Origin: Brevibacterium sediminis
GTDB taxonomy: Bacteria > Actinomycetota > Actinomycetes > Actinomycetales > Brevibacteriaceae
Reading direction: 5' to 3'
Assembly (NCBI RefSeq): GCF_013623905.1
Contig: NZ_JABKDD010000005.1
Coordinates: 62,001-126,000 of the forward strand
Length of the DNA: 64,000 nt
The translations under genes were made by a program, and so were the position numbers. A model generated the notes under the pieces. The model ran no database searches. It saw nothing but the letters and a program-made list of their open reading frames with translations, and was not told the origin of the DNA. This document shows, piece after piece, positions 16,648 through 25,570 of this stretch; the stretch's first letter is position 1; each line of letters opens with the position of its first letter.

Positions 16648-17319
16648 TCAACTCGCCGAGGAAGCCACGTCCAGATACACGGCCGCGGCGAGCGCGGAGT
16701 CGAGCGTCTCCTGCTTCCCTCCGATGTCCACGGTCACGGCTTCATCGGTGCGATCGACGACGTCGAGCGCGACATCGGGCAGCACCCCCGCCTCGGCGAG
16801 CTTCCCGAGAACAACAGGATCAGCATCGGAGACCCGCAGCACCTGATAACGACCGGGAGTCGCCTCGGCGAGCAGGGTGGGCGTGTGGGAATCCACGCGC
16901 CCGTCCGGTCCCGGGATCGGATCGCCGTGCGGGTCGGACGTCGGGTTGCCGAGGAACGCGTCGATGCGGTCGATGAGCCGATCGGAGGCGGCATGCTCGA
17001 GGATCTCGGCCTCGTCATGAACCTCGTCCCAGCTGTAGCCGAGCGACTTCACGAGGAACGTCTCGATGAGCCGGTGCCTGCGCACCATCGACAGGGCGAT
17101 CGCCGTGCCCTGCTCGGTGAGCACCGGTGGCTTATATGGGACGCGAGTGATGAGACCGAGTTCGTCGAGACGCTTGAGCACCTCGGTGACATTGGCCTTC
17201 GTCGTGCCGAATCGGTTCGCAAGTTCGGTAGCCGTCATCGGGTCGCCGCCCCATTCCTGAGCCGACCAGATGGCCTTGAGGTAGTCCTGACTGACCTCGG
17301 AGACTTCACCTGCACGCAT
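16648..17319 (-). CDS. mntR: DtxR/MntR-family metal-dependent regulator
   Basis: The protein has 223 residues. The winged helix at about residues 8-65 contains SQDYLKAIWSAQEW and MTATELANRFGTTKANVTEVLKRLDELGLI. The dimerisation/metal-binding helices contain RRHRLIETFLVKSLGYSWDEVHDEAEILEHAASD, with the H and E metal ligands of DtxR/MntR/IdeR. A C-terminal SH3/FeoA-like domain starts at about residue 150. The manganese assignment comes from two matching DtxR-style palindromes at mntABC and mntH about 7-11 kb away. The ATG at 17319 best fits the alignment; ATGs at 17343 and 17361 are also in frame. An iron role (IdeR) is the main alternative. Confidence 0.85.
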   Translation of the reverse strand: MRAGEVSEVSQDYLKAIWSAQEWGGDPMTATELANRFGTTKANVTEVLKRLDELGLITRVPYKPPVLTEQGTAIALSMVRRHRLIETFLVKSLGYSWDEVHDEAEILEHAASDRLIDRIDAFLGNPTSDPHGDPIPGPDGRVDSHTPTLLAEATPGRYQVLRVSDADPVVLGKLAEAGVLPDVALDVVDRTDEAVTVDIGGKQETLDSALAAAVYLDVASSAS

Positions 17320-17453
17320 GCCCCCAGTATCCCATGGACGCATCGCCTCCCGCTCGTCCACTTCACCCGAAGTGGGCGAGCGGACACAGATGTTCCCAAA
17401 CGATTACGACCGACCCACCCCCGCGCCGAGGCGGCCCTGGAAGAATCACATTC

Positions 17454-17999
17454 ATGACCTCCCATTCCCTCCCCTCCGACTCGGTTCACCCAACCGACAA
17501 CGCCGACCGCACAGGGTCGGTTCGGCCCGCCATCCCCGACGGCCCCTCCCTCACAGACGGCTGGTCCCCGTTCCGTGCGCTCCGCCGCTGGGCGAAGGCC
17601 CGCAAGCCGGCATCCCGACCAACAGCACGGCGAGGGCCGACGACCCCGGACAACCCGCGAGCACGATCAGATGGAATCAACGCAACCGGCCTGTTCCGCC
17701 CCGGCGAGATCGAATACGTGCGGCTGCGGAGCCTGCCGCCGTTCGACTCCGATCTGCTCATCCTCACCGACCAACGGATCATGCGGGTGCGCACCGATGT
17801 TCAGGGCTCCATCGCCCAGCTCTCGGAGGCGGCCGCTCGGCAGGTCGGCGCCGTTCGAGCAGAGGATTTCCGCGGACGCGCGACCGTGACCGTGGAGCTG
17901 CACGTCGGATCGTCGATGCGGCTGGAGGAGACCATCCCCACCGAGGCGCAGCGATTCGTCGACACTCTCACCGAGGTGGCCGCTCGCTCCCGGGGATGA
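17454..17999 (+). CDS. Hypothetical protein with PH-like C-terminal domain
   Basis: The protein has 181 residues. The first 75 are disordered and basic. The rest contains LFRPGEIEYVRLRSLPPFDSDLLILTDQRIMRVR, a strand pattern like bacterial PH domains (the LLxLTDxRLLxxR motif). The same signature closes the membrane protein at 20621-21739 and the broken copy at 23309-24367, so the three form a local family. The ATG at 17454 is the best start; earlier in-frame codons lie in the mntR promoter region. The function is unknown; a membrane-proximal binding role is a guess. Confidence 0.66.
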   Translation: MTSHSLPSDSVHPTDNADRTGSVRPAIPDGPSLTDGWSPFRALRRWAKARKPASRPTARRGPTTPDNPRARSDGINATGLFRPGEIEYVRLRSLPPFDSDLLILTDQRIMRVRTDVQGSIAQLSEAAARQVGAVRAEDFRGRATVTVELHVGSSMRLEETIPTEAQRFVDTLTEVAARSRG

Positions 18000-18120
18000 T
18001 CCCTTCCACCCTTCGGGCCCGTTCGAACCGGCTCCCGTGCCCGGCCCGACTGGACGACCCGGCAGCTTAGTCAACTTCCTGAAAAGAGGGGGTGCTGTCT
18101 TTGTGAAAATCCTCCAACCG

Positions 18121-18173
18121 TAGAATGGATCGGGCCCATTTTCGGGCCCAGTCCACTTTTGTCTACCGGAGGT
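18121..18173 (+). promoter_or_regulatory. Promoter and 5' leader of betT
   Basis: A possible -10 TAGAAT (18121-18126) is followed by an inverted repeat GGGCCC-N6-GGGCCC (18132-18149) and the ribosome site GGAGG (18168-18172). The repeat sits where a repressor or RNA hairpin could act. Confidence 0.45.
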
Positions 18174-18179
18174 CGATGC

Positions 18180-20438
18180 GTGCAGGATCCGAACGAAGAG
18201 AAGTTGAAGCGCCCAGTCGTCGAGCGTGAGCGATTCGGCGGTACCGACCGAGCTACGAGAATCAGCAGGGACGTCGACCCCGAGAAGCGCGCTCCGATCG
18301 ACAGCACGGAGATGAGCAAGGGCCCGGAGGAGCTCTCCGACGAACGCGGCTCCCGGGTCAACTGGCGAGTCTTCATCGTCGCCTCTCTCATCATCCTCGC
18401 GTTCTCCGTGTGGGCGATGATGATGCCCGACTCGGCTCAGTCGACCATGAAGACGGCTGTGGACTGGATCGCAGAGAACCTCGGTTGGTTCTATGTCGTC
18501 ACCGTCACCGTCGTCATCGGCTTCGTCCTCTGGGTGGCACTGTCCAAGGAAGGCGGCGTCAGGCTCGGCCCGGACCACTCCCGCCCGCAGTACAACCTCT
18601 TCACTTGGGTCGCGATGCTCTTCGCCGCAGGCGTCGGCATCGACATGCTCTTCTACTCGGTGACCGGACCGATCACCCAGTACCTCCACCCGGTCAATGC
18701 CTCCCCCGAATCGGCGGCAGCCGCTCAGGACGCCGTCGTGTGGACGATGTTCCACTACGGCATCGCCGGCTGGTCGATGTATTCGCTGCTCGGCATGGCG
18801 ATGGGCTACTTTGCCTACCGCTGGGGCATGCCCCTGTCGATCCGTGCGGTCCTCTACCCGCTGCTGGGCAAGCGCGTGCGCGGAACCACCGGTGATGTCA
18901 TCGACATCTTCGCCCTCGTCGGCACAGTCTTCGGCGTGGCCACCTCGATGGGCATCGGCGTCGTCCTGCTCAACGTCGGGTTCGCCACTCTCTTCGGTCT
19001 CGAAACCGGGCTGGCCCTGCAGATCGCGCTCGTCATCGTGGCCGTCGTCATGACCGTCGCCGCCTGCACCTCTGGCGTGGACAAGGGCATCCGCCTCGTC
19101 TCCGAGCTCAACCTCTGGTCGTGTGCGGCGATGATGCTCTACATCCTCGTCACCGGCAAGACCGCCTTCCTGCTCAACGCCATGGTCGAGAACATCGGCC
19201 GCTTCATCTTCACCCTGCCCGAACGCACGCTGTCGACGTTCGCCTATGTCGACGGCGGCTCCGAATGGATGGGCGGCTGGACCCTGTTCTTCTGGGCCTT
19301 CTGGCTCGCCTGGGGTCCTTTCGTCGGGCTGTTCCTCGCCCGCATCTCCCGCGGCCGCACGCTGCGTGAGTTCGTCATCGCTGCGATCACTGCCCCCGTG
19401 ATCTGCGACTTCATCATCGTCACGATCTTCGGCAACTCGGCCCTGTCCGAGGTCTTCAACGGCAACGACGAGTTCGCGAAGACGGCCATCGCCTCCCCGG
19501 AACAGGGCTGGTACGACCTACTCGAGATGTTCCCGGGAGCGACGTTCCTCATCGGCCTGGCCACTCTGTCCGGACTGCTCTTCTACCTCACGAGTGCGAA
19601 CTCCGGTGCCATGGTGATGTCGAACTTCTCCTCCTCGATTCCGAATCCGGAAGAGGACGGAGCCAAGTGGCTGCGCATCTTCTGGGCCCTGGTCACGGCA
19701 GTGCTCACAATCGCCATGCTCGTCGCCGGCGGCGTGACGACGATGGAGCACGCAACGCTGATCTTCGCCCTGCCGGTGACGATCATTGCCTACCTCGTCA
19801 TGGCCTCGTTCTCGAAGGTGCTGCGCATGGAGCGCGCCGAACGCGAAGGCCGGACCCGTCGTCGCCGCACCACGGCCGCCCACGGTGGACGTGCTCCGGA
19901 GAAGACCTGGCGTCAGCGACTGGCGACCCTTCGCTCCTACCCGACGAAGAAGTCCGTCGAACGCTTCGTCGCCGAGGTGGTCGGACCGTCCCTGGAAGCC
20001 GTGTCCAAGGAGTTCCGCGAACTCGGCTACACCGTCGAACACATCCAGACCCTCGACGAAGACACCGAGATCACGACGAACACGCTCAATGTCGACATGG
20101 GCGAGCAGCGCGACTTCCACTACGAGGCCGCAGCCATCGAGGCGAATGTGCCGTCATTCGGTGCCCGCAACGCCCCACGAGGTGACGACAAGTACTTCCG
20201 TATCGAGGTCTTCACGCAGACCGGTTCGGAAGGATACGACCTCATGGGTCTGAGCTCACAGCAGATCATCGATGACGTGCTCGACCGGTACGAGAACCAT
20301 CTGTCGTTCCTCGCCTACTCGCACGAGCACTCGTTCCAGTCGGTCGTCACTCCACCGACGCCGCCGACCACGGATTCGATTCCGGCGGTGCCCACGGAAG
20401 CCGACGATGTCGAGAACATCGAGGAACCGAAGCACTGA
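18180..20438 (+). CDS. betT: BCCT-family choline/betaine transporter with long C-terminal domain
   Basis: The protein has 752 residues. After a charged N-terminal tail (about 60 residues), twelve membrane helices carry BCCT marks such as NLFTWVAMLFAAGVGIDMLFYSVTGP, the tryptophan-rich WTLFFWAFWLAWGPFVGLFLARISRGRT and LTSANSGAMVMS. A soluble domain of about 170 residues follows (from RRRRTTAAHGG), as in BetT-type choline carriers, where it takes part in osmosensing. It imports choline or a related betaine with H+ or Na+. The GTG at 18180 is 7 bp after GGAGG. It stands in its own unit with a terminator at 20514-20552. BetT is preferred over BetP because of the long tail. Confidence 0.88.
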   Translation: MQDPNEEKLKRPVVERERFGGTDRATRISRDVDPEKRAPIDSTEMSKGPEELSDERGSRVNWRVFIVASLIILAFSVWAMMMPDSAQSTMKTAVDWIAENLGWFYVVTVTVVIGFVLWVALSKEGGVRLGPDHSRPQYNLFTWVAMLFAAGVGIDMLFYSVTGPITQYLHPVNASPESAAAAQDAVVWTMFHYGIAGWSMYSLLGMAMGYFAYRWGMPLSIRAVLYPLLGKRVRGTTGDVIDIFALVGTVFGVATSMGIGVVLLNVGFATLFGLETGLALQIALVIVAVVMTVAACTSGVDKGIRLVSELNLWSCAAMMLYILVTGKTAFLLNAMVENIGRFIFTLPERTLSTFAYVDGGSEWMGGWTLFFWAFWLAWGPFVGLFLARISRGRTLREFVIAAITAPVICDFIIVTIFGNSALSEVFNGNDEFAKTAIASPEQGWYDLLEMFPGATFLIGLATLSGLLFYLTSANSGAMVMSNFSSSIPNPEEDGAKWLRIFWALVTAVLTIAMLVAGGVTTMEHATLIFALPVTIIAYLVMASFSKVLRMERAEREGRTRRRRTTAAHGGRAPEKTWRQRLATLRSYPTKKSVERFVAEVVGPSLEAVSKEFRELGYTVEHIQTLDEDTEITTNTLNVDMGEQRDFHYEAAAIEANVPSFGARNAPRGDDKYFRIEVFTQTGSEGYDLMGLSSQQIIDDVLDRYENHLSFLAYSHEHSFQSVVTPPTPPTTDSIPAVPTEADDVENIEEPKH

Positions 20439-20448
20439 GTGAAACCCT

Positions 20449-20489
20449 CGCCGAGGCGGCCGTGTCCATTCGTGCACAGCCGCCTCGGT
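20449..20489. repeat. Inverted repeat after betT built on the CCGAGGCGGC motif
   Basis: GCCGAGGCGGC pairs with GCCGCCTCGG(T) over about 17 nt, just past the betT stop. There is no T-run. The arms are the window's over-represented octamer. Confidence 0.6.
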
Positions 20490-20513
20490 GACGGGGTGAG
20501 CACAGCGATAGAA

Positions 20514-20552
20514 GGAGCGGTGACCGATACGGTCACCGCTCCTTACTTATTC
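20514..20552 (+). terminator. Rho-independent terminator after betT
   Basis: A perfect 12-bp stem GGAGCGGTGACC/GGTCACCGCTCC with a 5-nt loop is followed by TTACTTATTC. Confidence 0.85.
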
Positions 20553-20620
20553 GCTGCCACGCAACGGATCCGGAACATCTCAGCGCCCCGGGTTCACAGA
20601 GTTCCTGCGAGGATGGAGGC

Positions 20621-21739
20621 ATGACTAGGGACAGTCGCTCCAGGGGCAGTACTACTCTCGTGTTCGGGATCGGGTTCGCCGTTTTCGCCTCGATTGCCTT
20701 CTTCCTCGCCAATGCCGGTATCAACCCGATCAGCAATCACCGGTTCCGGGGAATCAACCCGGACCAGGCACCGGGCATCGGGATACTGGTTCTGTTCTTC
20801 TTCTCCGCCGTTGCCGCCGTCGTCTTCTACGAGGACAAACCGCCCGCAGGCAGCAGCGCCGCCCGCGCGCAGCAGACCGCCGATCCCCACGGAGTGAAAC
20901 GCAAACACCCGCCCACTGCCTTCGTCCGGAACCCCTGGCCTCGGGTGTTCGCCGTCGGACCGGTGTGGGCCGTCTGCGGAGTCATCGCCGCCTTCATCTG
21001 GCACGCCTTCGCGATGGACACCGGCAATCCCGGCACCGTCTGGGGCGACCTGACCGCATCCCCACTGCCGGCCATCGCTCTGCTGTTCGGGCTGTGGTCC
21101 ACCGTCAACTTCAGCCTCACCCTCGGAGCGATCGCCGATGCCTTCCACCGCACACTCTGGGCGGTCTTCCTCATCGTCTCTGTGCTCATCGCCATCCTGG
21201 CCATCACCATCGGCGTCATGGCCTCGAACATTCTCACGATGTCACCGCCGACAGGGCTGGCAGAGACCGCCGTCTGCCTCATCATCACCACGGCGGCCCT
21301 CATCCCCGCCCGCCTGTTCGCCGTCGCCCGAGCCCGCGTCACCAACCGGATCGATGCCGCCCACGAAACTCGACTGCAGTCGCTGCTGACCGCCCTCGCC
21401 CCAGGTGAGAACCTCATGCTCCACTTCGCCGACCGGGAGAACCCGGCCGGACAGATCCTCGCCGCCACGAACCAGCGGCTCCTCCTGGCCGCACCCGCCA
21501 GCACCGGAACCGGACCCACACGACCGGGGCAGATCCGCATCCTCGACCAGGCCCATCCAGGACAGCTGCGCGGCGCCAGCACAGCGTTTCGCCCGGCCGG
21601 GCACACCACCTCGGCGCACTTCCGGGACCGCCCGGACATGGAACTCGTCGGCGGGGACCCGAGCGAGGCAGACAAGTTCGCCGAGGCACTGACCTCTCTG
21701 GCCGCGACCGGCCGTCTTCCGCAGGAGGAGGATACTTAA
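20621..21739 (+). CDS. Membrane protein with PH-like C-terminal domain, unknown function
   Basis: The protein has 372 residues and about six membrane segments in two groups (residues 10-30 and 47-68, then 105-215). A cytoplasmic domain contains LAATNQRLLLAAPAS and a closing SAHFRDRPDMELVGGDPSEADKFAEALTSLA helix, a PH-like pattern. The stretch HAFAMDTGNPGTVWGDLTASPLP aligns closely with the broken gene at 23309-24367, so the two are paralogs. The ATG at 20621 follows GGATGGAGGC. It overlaps no neighbour and ends 3 bp before the next gene, so the cluster is probably one operon. No known family was recognised. Confidence 0.72.
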   Translation: MTRDSRSRGSTTLVFGIGFAVFASIAFFLANAGINPISNHRFRGINPDQAPGIGILVLFFFSAVAAVVFYEDKPPAGSSAARAQQTADPHGVKRKHPPTAFVRNPWPRVFAVGPVWAVCGVIAAFIWHAFAMDTGNPGTVWGDLTASPLPAIALLFGLWSTVNFSLTLGAIADAFHRTLWAVFLIVSVLIAILAITIGVMASNILTMSPPTGLAETAVCLIITTAALIPARLFAVARARVTNRIDAAHETRLQSLLTALAPGENLMLHFADRENPAGQILAATNQRLLLAAPASTGTGPTRPGQIRILDQAHPGQLRGASTAFRPAGHTTSAHFRDRPDMELVGGDPSEADKFAEALTSLAATGRLPQEEDT

Positions 21740-21742
21740 GCC

Positions 21743-23275
21743 ATGGACCTCAGCCAGGTGGTCGCTCTGCTCACCGCCGGCGACTACACGATTTCCCGCG
21801 AGATCATCCAACGCGGCTTCGGCGTGCTCTTCCTCATCGCCTTCGCCTCCGCGTTCAACCAGTTCCCGGCTCTCCTCGGCGAACGGGGGCTCACCCCTGC
21901 CCCACGCTTCATCGCTCTGACCTCGGCCCGACAGGCGCCGAGCCTCTTCCGCTGGAAGCGGTTTGCGTATTCGGACCAACGACTGCGCCTCATCTGCGTG
22001 TTCGGAATGGTCCTGGCCGCCTCGGCGATCATCGGTCTGCCCCAGTCCGGGCCCGCATGGGTGCCCATTCCGGTATTCCTGGCGATGTGGGCGCTGTACT
22101 TCTCGATCGTCTCGATCGGGCAGCGCTTCTACGGCTTCGGTTGGGAATCGCTGCTGCTCGAAGCCGGGTTCCTCGTCGGCTTCCTCGGCTCCCACGAGGT
22201 GGCACCGGCTCTGCCGATGATCCTGCTGCTGCGCTGGTTCGTCATCCGCATCGAATTCGGTGCCGGAATGATCAAGATGCGCGGGGACGACTCTTGGCGC
22301 GACCTCACCGCGATGGACTATCACCACCAGACCCAGCCGATGCCGAACCCGCTGAGCCGGCGCGTCCACCTCATGCCCGGCTGGTGGCACAAGAGTGAGA
22401 CCTTGGGCAGCCATATCGTCCAACTCGCCGCACCGTGGCTGCTGTTCCTGCCCCAGCCGATCGCCTCCTTCGCAGCTGTCGCCATCATCCTCACCCAGCT
22501 CGCACTCGTCGTCAGCGGCAACTATGCGTGGCTGAACTGGGCGACGATCCTGCTCGCCTGCTCCGGCATCAGCGACACGTTCTTCCGGTGGATCGCCGGC
22601 GGTCCGTTCCCAGATTGGGGGTGGAATACCGTCATCGGAATATTCACCGATCCCACCACCGCCGAGGCGACCGACCCCGCACCCGCCACCGCGCCGGTCG
22701 AGGCGCTGCCGGTCTGGTGGCTGATCATCGTCCTCGTATTCGTCGCGTGGCAGGCCTGGTTGAACGTGCCAGCGCTGCGCAATCTCTTCTCACCGAATCA
22801 GCTGATGAACGCGAGCTTCAATCGGCTCGGGCTCGGCAATGCCTACGGCGCTTTCGGATCGATGACCGAGACCCGCAACGAGATCATCATCGAAGGGTGG
22901 GACGGCGAGAGCTGGCGCGAGTATCCGTTCAAGGGCAAACCCGGCGACGTTCTTCGTCGCGGGCCTGTCGTCGCGCCCTATCACCTCAGGCTCGACTGGC
23001 TCATGTGGTTCGCCGCACTCGGTGACTACCGACAGACGTGGTTCACCGAGCTGCTCCGCGCGATCGGCTCCGGCGATGTGCAGATCCGCAGACTGATGGG
23101 CCGCGACCCCTTCGGCGGTGCTGCCCCGGACCTCATCCGTGTCCGCGTCTTCACCTACCGCTATGCCACCCGCGCCGAGCGCCGAGCGGCCGCCGCTGCC
23201 GGAGAACCGAAACCGTGGTGGGTGCGCTCGGACCCGCGCATCCTCATCCGACCGATCGACCTGCGCAAGGGCTGA
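21743..23275 (+). CDS. Lipase maturation factor (LMF) family membrane protein
   Basis: The protein has 510 residues. The family landmarks are clear: GFGWESLLLEAGFLVGFLG, then RIEFGAGMIKMRGDDSWRDLTAMDYHHQTQPMPNPLSRRVH, then a C-terminal soluble part with YHLRLDWLMWFAALGDY. There are about six or seven membrane helices. Animal LMF1 is an ER protein needed for lipase folding; the role of the bacterial members is not established. It lies between two paralogous membrane/PH-like genes, 3 bp after the first and 33 bp before the second, which suggests a shared function. The ATG at 21743 is close to the previous stop. Confidence 0.88.
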   Translation: MDLSQVVALLTAGDYTISREIIQRGFGVLFLIAFASAFNQFPALLGERGLTPAPRFIALTSARQAPSLFRWKRFAYSDQRLRLICVFGMVLAASAIIGLPQSGPAWVPIPVFLAMWALYFSIVSIGQRFYGFGWESLLLEAGFLVGFLGSHEVAPALPMILLLRWFVIRIEFGAGMIKMRGDDSWRDLTAMDYHHQTQPMPNPLSRRVHLMPGWWHKSETLGSHIVQLAAPWLLFLPQPIASFAAVAIILTQLALVVSGNYAWLNWATILLACSGISDTFFRWIAGGPFPDWGWNTVIGIFTDPTTAEATDPAPATAPVEALPVWWLIIVLVFVAWQAWLNVPALRNLFSPNQLMNASFNRLGLGNAYGAFGSMTETRNEIIIEGWDGESWREYPFKGKPGDVLRRGPVVAPYHLRLDWLMWFAALGDYRQTWFTELLRAIGSGDVQIRRLMGRDPFGGAAPDLIRVRVFTYRYATRAERRAAAAAGEPKPWWVRSDPRILIRPIDLRKG

Positions 23276-23308
23276 CCGACTAGGCGCGCACTGAAGAGCT
23301 GACCATCC

Positions 23309-24367
23309 ATGAGCACCCACAAGCGAGCACTGTCCCACGGACTGACCGGAGCTCTCACTCTCAGCGCCGTGGCGATGGTGGTGTTCTTCGTCGTCAACAC
23401 CGGCTTGGCCCGTGCATCTCCCACCTCCGATAACCTCATGGATGCCGAGGCCGCCGCTCCGTTCACTTTCGCTTTCATCGGCCTGATCACCTTCGTCTCT
23501 ATCATCTTCTTCACAGGATCCGACCGCGGCGAAGGACTCGAATCCGAGCTGAGCGGAGCCCCACGCGGATCGTTCACCCTCTTCACCAGGGATCCGCTCA
23601 TCGCCGTCACCGGCATCGGGCCGCTGTTCGGGCTGTGCTTCAGCCTCGCAGCACTGCTGTAGCACACGTTCGCATCCGCACCCGGTGCTCCCGGAACCGT
23701 ATGGGGTGACTTCACGAACTCGCCCCTGCCCTTCGTCGTTCTGTGCGCCGCAGCCATCGCCTCGACGAACTTCGGTCTGGCAATGGCCGGAGTCACAGTG
23801 GCGGTGCGCAGCCGCACCGGCCTGGCACTCTGGCTCGTGGCCGGCAACGTCATCCTCGGCATGGGCGCCGGGGCTCTGTTCGCCTGGCTCTCTTTCGCGA
23901 ACACCGTCATCGCCGCGGCCATCACCGTGCCGCTGGCAGCGGTCTCCGTCGTCGTTCTGCTCGGAGCCCGCCGGATGGCCGTCACCAGCGTCGGCGAGGA
24001 GAAGCTCTCCGCGCGAGCCCGCCGCCGTGGGCCGACCCCGCCGCCCTATGACGCCCTCGACCGAGACGAGTCCGTGTGGCTGAAGATCGGCAACCGCAAT
24101 CTGCGCGGTGCCGAGTTCCTCCTCATCACACCTTCCCGACTGGTCCACACCCGCCCGACTTCCTCAGGAAGCACGGAGATCATCGACGAGGCGGCACCGA
24201 AACAGCTGGTCGGGGCGAGTACTCGAGTCGATCACGGGCGAGCAACCGCCGTTGTGCAGTTCCGGGACCGACCGGCTTTCCGCCTGCACGGCACCGACCG
24301 CGAGGAGGCCGCCGAATTCGCGCGCAGGCTCACCGTCCTCGCCCGGTCGGGGATCCTCCCCGACTGA
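23309..24367 (+). pseudogene. Paralog of the 20621 membrane protein, interrupted by an in-frame amber codon
   Basis: One frame runs 353 codons from ATG 23309 to TGA 24367 but contains a single TAG at 23660-23662. Both sides match the gene at 20621-21739: GTVWGDFTNSPLP here against GTVWGDLTASPLP there. The TAG sits exactly where the paralog has the tryptophan of FIWHAFA, so one TGG-to-TAG change explains it. The second part keeps four membrane segments and the PH-like end (LLITPSRLVHTRP). An internal ATG at 23783 could give a 194-residue fragment. Otherwise the frame is intact, so the lesion is recent, or the stop is read through, or it is a sequencing error. It follows the LMF gene by 33 bp. 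Confidence 0.78.
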
Positions 24368-24514
24368 GGCGCCCCCTCGGCGAGGTGAGTCCCCATTCCA
24401 CAAGGACACGTCGGTGACCTCGGAACTGCGAGCCGCCTCGGCGAAGGTCAGCCTCGGCGCGGGGCCCAACGAGACACGAGGCCCAATGACTTGGCTTTCC
24501 TCAGCTCAGAGCAT

Positions 24515-24536
24515 AAAGTTAATGTACATTAACTTT
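24515..24536. promoter_or_regulatory. MntR-type operator upstream of mntABC
   Basis: A perfect 22-bp palindrome has the left half AAAGTTAATGT and its exact complement as the right half. It lies 36 bp before the mntA start. A nearly identical site (20 of 22 bases) lies at mntH (28612-28633). Its size and AT-rich arms suit the DtxR/MntR regulator at 16648-17319. Confidence 0.82.
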
Positions 24537-24571
24537 TATTCGGGACCCCCGACGACAAGGAGCCGCCCCTC

Positions 24572-25570
24572 ATGTCTGAGCACAGCCATTCCACCACTGC
24601 CGCCGACGCCGCATCTGCACCCGGAAACGCCCCCACGGGGCACCCGATTCCTCGCTCTCGTCGCGGACTCACTGCCGCCCTGGCCGCGGCCCTCCCCCTT
24701 GGTCTGGCCGCCTGCGGCAGCGCCGCGACGGCCGAGGACGCCGGCGACAAACCGGTCGTGCTCACGACCTTCACGGTGCTCGCCGACATTGCGGACAATG
24801 TCGCGGGCGAGCACCTCGAGGTCGAGTCGATCACGAAGGCCGGGGCCGAGATCCACGGCTACGAACCCACTCCCGGCGACATCCGCAAGGCCGCGAAGGC
24901 CGATCTCGTACTCGACAACGGGCTCAACCTCGAGCAGTGGTTCTCTCAGTTCGTCGACGAGGTCGACGTCCCTCACACCGTCGTCAGCGAGGGGGTCGAC
25001 GAGCTCTCGATCACCGAGAACGCCTACGCCGGCAAACCCAACCCGCACGCCTGGATGAGCCCGCTCAACGTCCAGATCTACGCCGAGAACATGGCCCGCG
25101 CCTTCGCCGACCTCGACCCGGACCATGCCGAGGACTTCGCTGCCAACGCGAAGGACTACAGCGAACAGCTGCAGACGGTGCAGGACGACCTCGTCGACGA
25201 TCTCTCCACGCTGCCGAAGTCCCAGCGGGCACTTGTCACCTGCGAAGGGGCGTTCTCCTACCTCGCACGCGATGCCGGACTGAGGGAGAAGTACATCTGG
25301 CCGGTCAATGCCGAATCGCAGGCGACACCGGGCCAGATCACCTCGGCGATCGAGTTCGTCGAGGACAACGATGTGCCCGCAGTCTTCTGCGAATCCACGG
25401 TCTCCCAGGCGCCGATGGATCGGGTCGTCGAAGCCACCGAGGCCGAATTCGGCGGCACGCTCTACGTCGATTCGCTGTCGGAGGCCGATGGCCCCGTGCC
25501 CACTTACCTCGACCTCATCCGCCACGACGCGCAGGTCATCGCCGAGGCACTGACCGGGAGCGAATCGTGA
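24572..25570 (+). CDS. mntA: Manganese ABC transporter, substrate-binding lipoprotein
   Basis: The protein has 332 residues. After a long hydrophilic start, a signal segment ends in the lipobox LAAC with the modified Cys48. The cluster A-I (TroA) metal ligands are visible: H95 in EIHGYEP, H in KPNPHAWMSP, E in CEGAFSYLAR and D in YVDSLSEADG. The H-H-E-D set favours manganese over zinc. It should sit outside the membrane and deliver Mn2+ to MntBC. AAGGAG lies 9 bp before the ATG. The stop overlaps mntB (GTGA). It is controlled by the palindrome at 24515-24536. Confidence 0.92.
   Translation: MSEHSHSTTAADAASAPGNAPTGHPIPRSRRGLTAALAAALPLGLAACGSAATAEDAGDKPVVLTTFTVLADIADNVAGEHLEVESITKAGAEIHGYEPTPGDIRKAAKADLVLDNGLNLEQWFSQFVDEVDVPHTVVSEGVDELSITENAYAGKPNPHAWMSPLNVQIYAENMARAFADLDPDHAEDFAANAKDYSEQLQTVQDDLVDDLSTLPKSQRALVTCEGAFSYLARDAGLREKYIWPVNAESQATPGQITSAIEFVEDNDVPAVFCESTVSQAPMDRVVEATEAEFGGTLYVDSLSEADGPVPTYLDLIRHDAQVIAEALTGSES

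Noticed and set aside
20439..20624. A small protein gene after betT
   Set aside because: The frame crosses the inverted repeat and terminator, has no ribosome site and gives a composition typical of non-coding GC-rich DNA.
23660..23662. TAG as a pyrrolysine codon
   Set aside because: The paralog has tryptophan at this site, the protein is not a methylamine methyltransferase, and no Pyl gene is visible.
22790..24148. A 452-codon minus-strand frame that could replace the amber-broken gene
   Set aside because: The plus strand shows clear homology to the paralog at 20621 on both sides of the stop; the minus frame has no domain and crosses the LMF gene end.
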